Shown in pieces: positions 33,949 to 34,509 of a stretch of DNA of 34,509 nucleotides. How positions within the stretch are numbered: position 1 is the first letter of the stretch; each line of letters opens with the position of its first letter. The DNA lies in assembly GCA_021769965.1 (NCBI GenBank), contig JAETRU010000029.1, positions 1 to 34,509 of the forward strand, in the 5' to 3' direction. The position numbers and the translations under genes are program-made. Below the pieces are notes generated by a model. That model ran no database searches. It saw nothing but the letters and a program-made list of their open reading frames with translations, and was not told the origin of the DNA. The DNA comes from Eubacterium sp. Its GTDB lineage: Bacteria > Bacillota > Clostridia > Peptostreptococcales > Anaerovoracaceae.

Positions 33949-34394
33949 GACAGGAATCTGCTTTACCGCGGCGGAAATCGTCAGAAAGCGGTGGAAATGC
34001 CGGGCAGTATCCAGCCGGATGGCCCCTGCCTGCGCGCCGCCCTCTGTCCATATATCGTCAAATAGCGGATTTTGTTACAGAAAAAAAGGCAACGCTCTCC
34101 AGCATTGCCAAATTGGATCAAAAACCGCTTTTTGTCGCGGTCCACAGTTTAATTTGATAGACGCTATATGGACGCCATTTTTTTCTGTTTTTTGCACCGG
34201 TACGGCGGCCTCATTCCAATGCATGCCGCATTTTTGCATCATTTTGCTGTTATATGGCGCGTAAAGACTGATGTACGCCGCCGTTAACTGTTTTTTTGCA
34301 GTCATGAGGAACACTCAAACTGAAAATGCCTATACGGCAGGGGGCAACACGCCATATGAATGGGATTTTTATCAAAATATAGCGCACGTTGGAC
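33949..34394. other. Intergenic stretch without a supported gene
   Basis: Short overlapping open frames exist on both strands between 34019 and 34314, but none has a ribosome site or recognisable residues. Visible structure: an 11-bp direct repeat GCGGYGGAAAT at 33968 and 33988, the nested inverted repeat at 34046-34173, and several copies of a TATATGG-like sequence. Confidence 0.5.
34046..34173. repeat. 128-bp nested inverted repeat, MITE-like or structured RNA
   Basis: Three nested pairs are visible. Outer: GTCCATATA (34046-34054) with TATATGGAC (34165-34173), extended past a mismatch by four more pairs and after a 4-nt bulge by AAAT/ATTT. Middle: AGCGGATTTTG (34064-34074) with CAAAAACCGCT (34119-34129), one mismatch. 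Inner: GGCAACGCT (34088-34096) with AGCATTGCC (34101-34109), one mismatch, loop CTCC. No transposase or promoter is evident in it. Confidence 0.65.
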
Positions 34395-34441
34395 TGAACT
34401 GCTACCCGTCAAGTAGACAATTGAAAAAATAAATTTTTTGG

Positions 34442-34466
34442 CCAGTCGGAAGTGTTCTCCGACTGG
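34442..34466 (-). terminator. Hairpin terminator inside the IS-like end
   Basis: A perfect 9-bp stem CCAGTCGGA (34442-34450) with TCCGACTGG (34458-34466), loop 7 nt, with T-tracts on both sides. It lies 7 nt after the stop of the partial frame at 34473. Confidence 0.75.
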
Positions 34467-34472
34467 TATTTT

Positions 34473-34509
34473 TTATGCTGCCTGCAGATATGACAGATGT
34501 TTTTCCATT
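34473..34509 (-). CDS. Partial CDS, C-terminal end of a putative IS3-family transposase
   Basis: The minus-strand frame entering from the right edge reads MEKHLSYLQAA and stops with TAA at 34473-34475. The Met is probably internal. A TAA followed by a terminator and then an IS-type inverted repeat is the usual order at the right end of an IS3 element. The fragment is too short for family assignment by itself. Confidence 0.4.
   Translation of the reverse strand, partial: MEKHLSYLQAA

Larger units (their letters stand above)
34395..34509 (-). mobile_element. End of an IS3-family-like insertion sequence running off the window
   Basis: TGAACTGCTACCCGTCAAG begins at 34395 and looks like the terminal inverted repeat of IS3-family elements (TG tip, CCGTCAAGTAGACA core as I recall it). 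Just inside lie a T-rich hairpin and, on the minus strand, the last codons of a frame that would be the transposase. The element's bulk would lie to the right of the window. The other end and target duplication cannot be seen. Confidence 0.55.

Noticed and set aside
34075-34314. Minus-strand 79-codon frame near the right edge
   Set aside because: It runs through the nested inverted repeat, lacks a ribosome binding site, and overlaps an equally long frame on the other strand.

Overview
The window looks like a chromosomal segment of a Gram-positive, butyrate-forming anaerobe of the class Clostridia. This is inferred from strong GGAGG-type ribosome binding sites, TTGACA/TATAAT promoters, short intrinsic terminators, a butyryl-CoA:acetate-type CoA-transferase, a CBS-domain family II pyrophosphatase, a YkpA-like ABC-F protein, an ECF sigma/DUF4179 pair and a YfhO/GtrA/GT2 glycosylation cassette. 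A family such as Anaerovoracaceae would fit, but I cannot prove it. No phage or conjugation genes are visible; the only mobile DNA I can support is an IS3-like end at the right edge.

Layout: 1-573 holds a tRNA-Arg(CCT) on the minus strand and then, for the CoA-transferase gene (574-1932), a promoter overlapped downstream by a near-perfect Rex operator. 2037-6728 encodes two fused ATPase-permease exporters of the MacB/FtsX type in one operon. 6853-8520 is a CBS/DRTGG pyrophosphatase. 8684-10660 is a degenerate 2-hydroxyacid dehydrogenase homologue divergent from a LysR regulator. 10696-10926 is the most unusual piece of the window: eight copies of a 9-bp motif in strictly alternating orientation every 31-32 bp, between convergent genes. 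10970-12145 holds a LysE-type exporter and a hipB-like regulator with a truncated hipA remnant. 12243-14990 is an operon of an ABC-F protein and a DUF362/ferredoxin protein. 15233-18458 carries a GNAT acetyltransferase, a Nim-like flavoprotein with a palindromic operator, and an ECF sigma factor with its DUF4179 partner.

18701-26497 has a purine theme: purB and purA (the two steps shared by or leading to AMP) are adjacent, alr follows, and an NCS2 purine permease lies further on, separated by an isolated hisD homologue and a TIGR01906 membrane protein on the other strand. 26615-29938 holds a YyaL-like thioredoxin-fold protein and a MATE exporter whose reading frames overlap tail to tail. 29998-33855 is a three-gene overlapping operon (YfhO, GtrA, GT2) expected to glycosylate a cell-envelope polymer using an undecaprenyl-phosphate sugar.

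Regulatory logic seen in the DNA: helically phased TTAAGA repeats occur upstream of both the ABC exporter pair and the YfhO operon, 27 kb apart, suggesting one response regulator controls an envelope-stress-like set. The Rex site ties the CoA-transferase to NADH/NAD+ balance. Right of 33949 there is no supported gene: a 128-bp nested inverted repeat lies at 34046-34173, and from about 34395 the end of an IS3-family-like element runs off the window.
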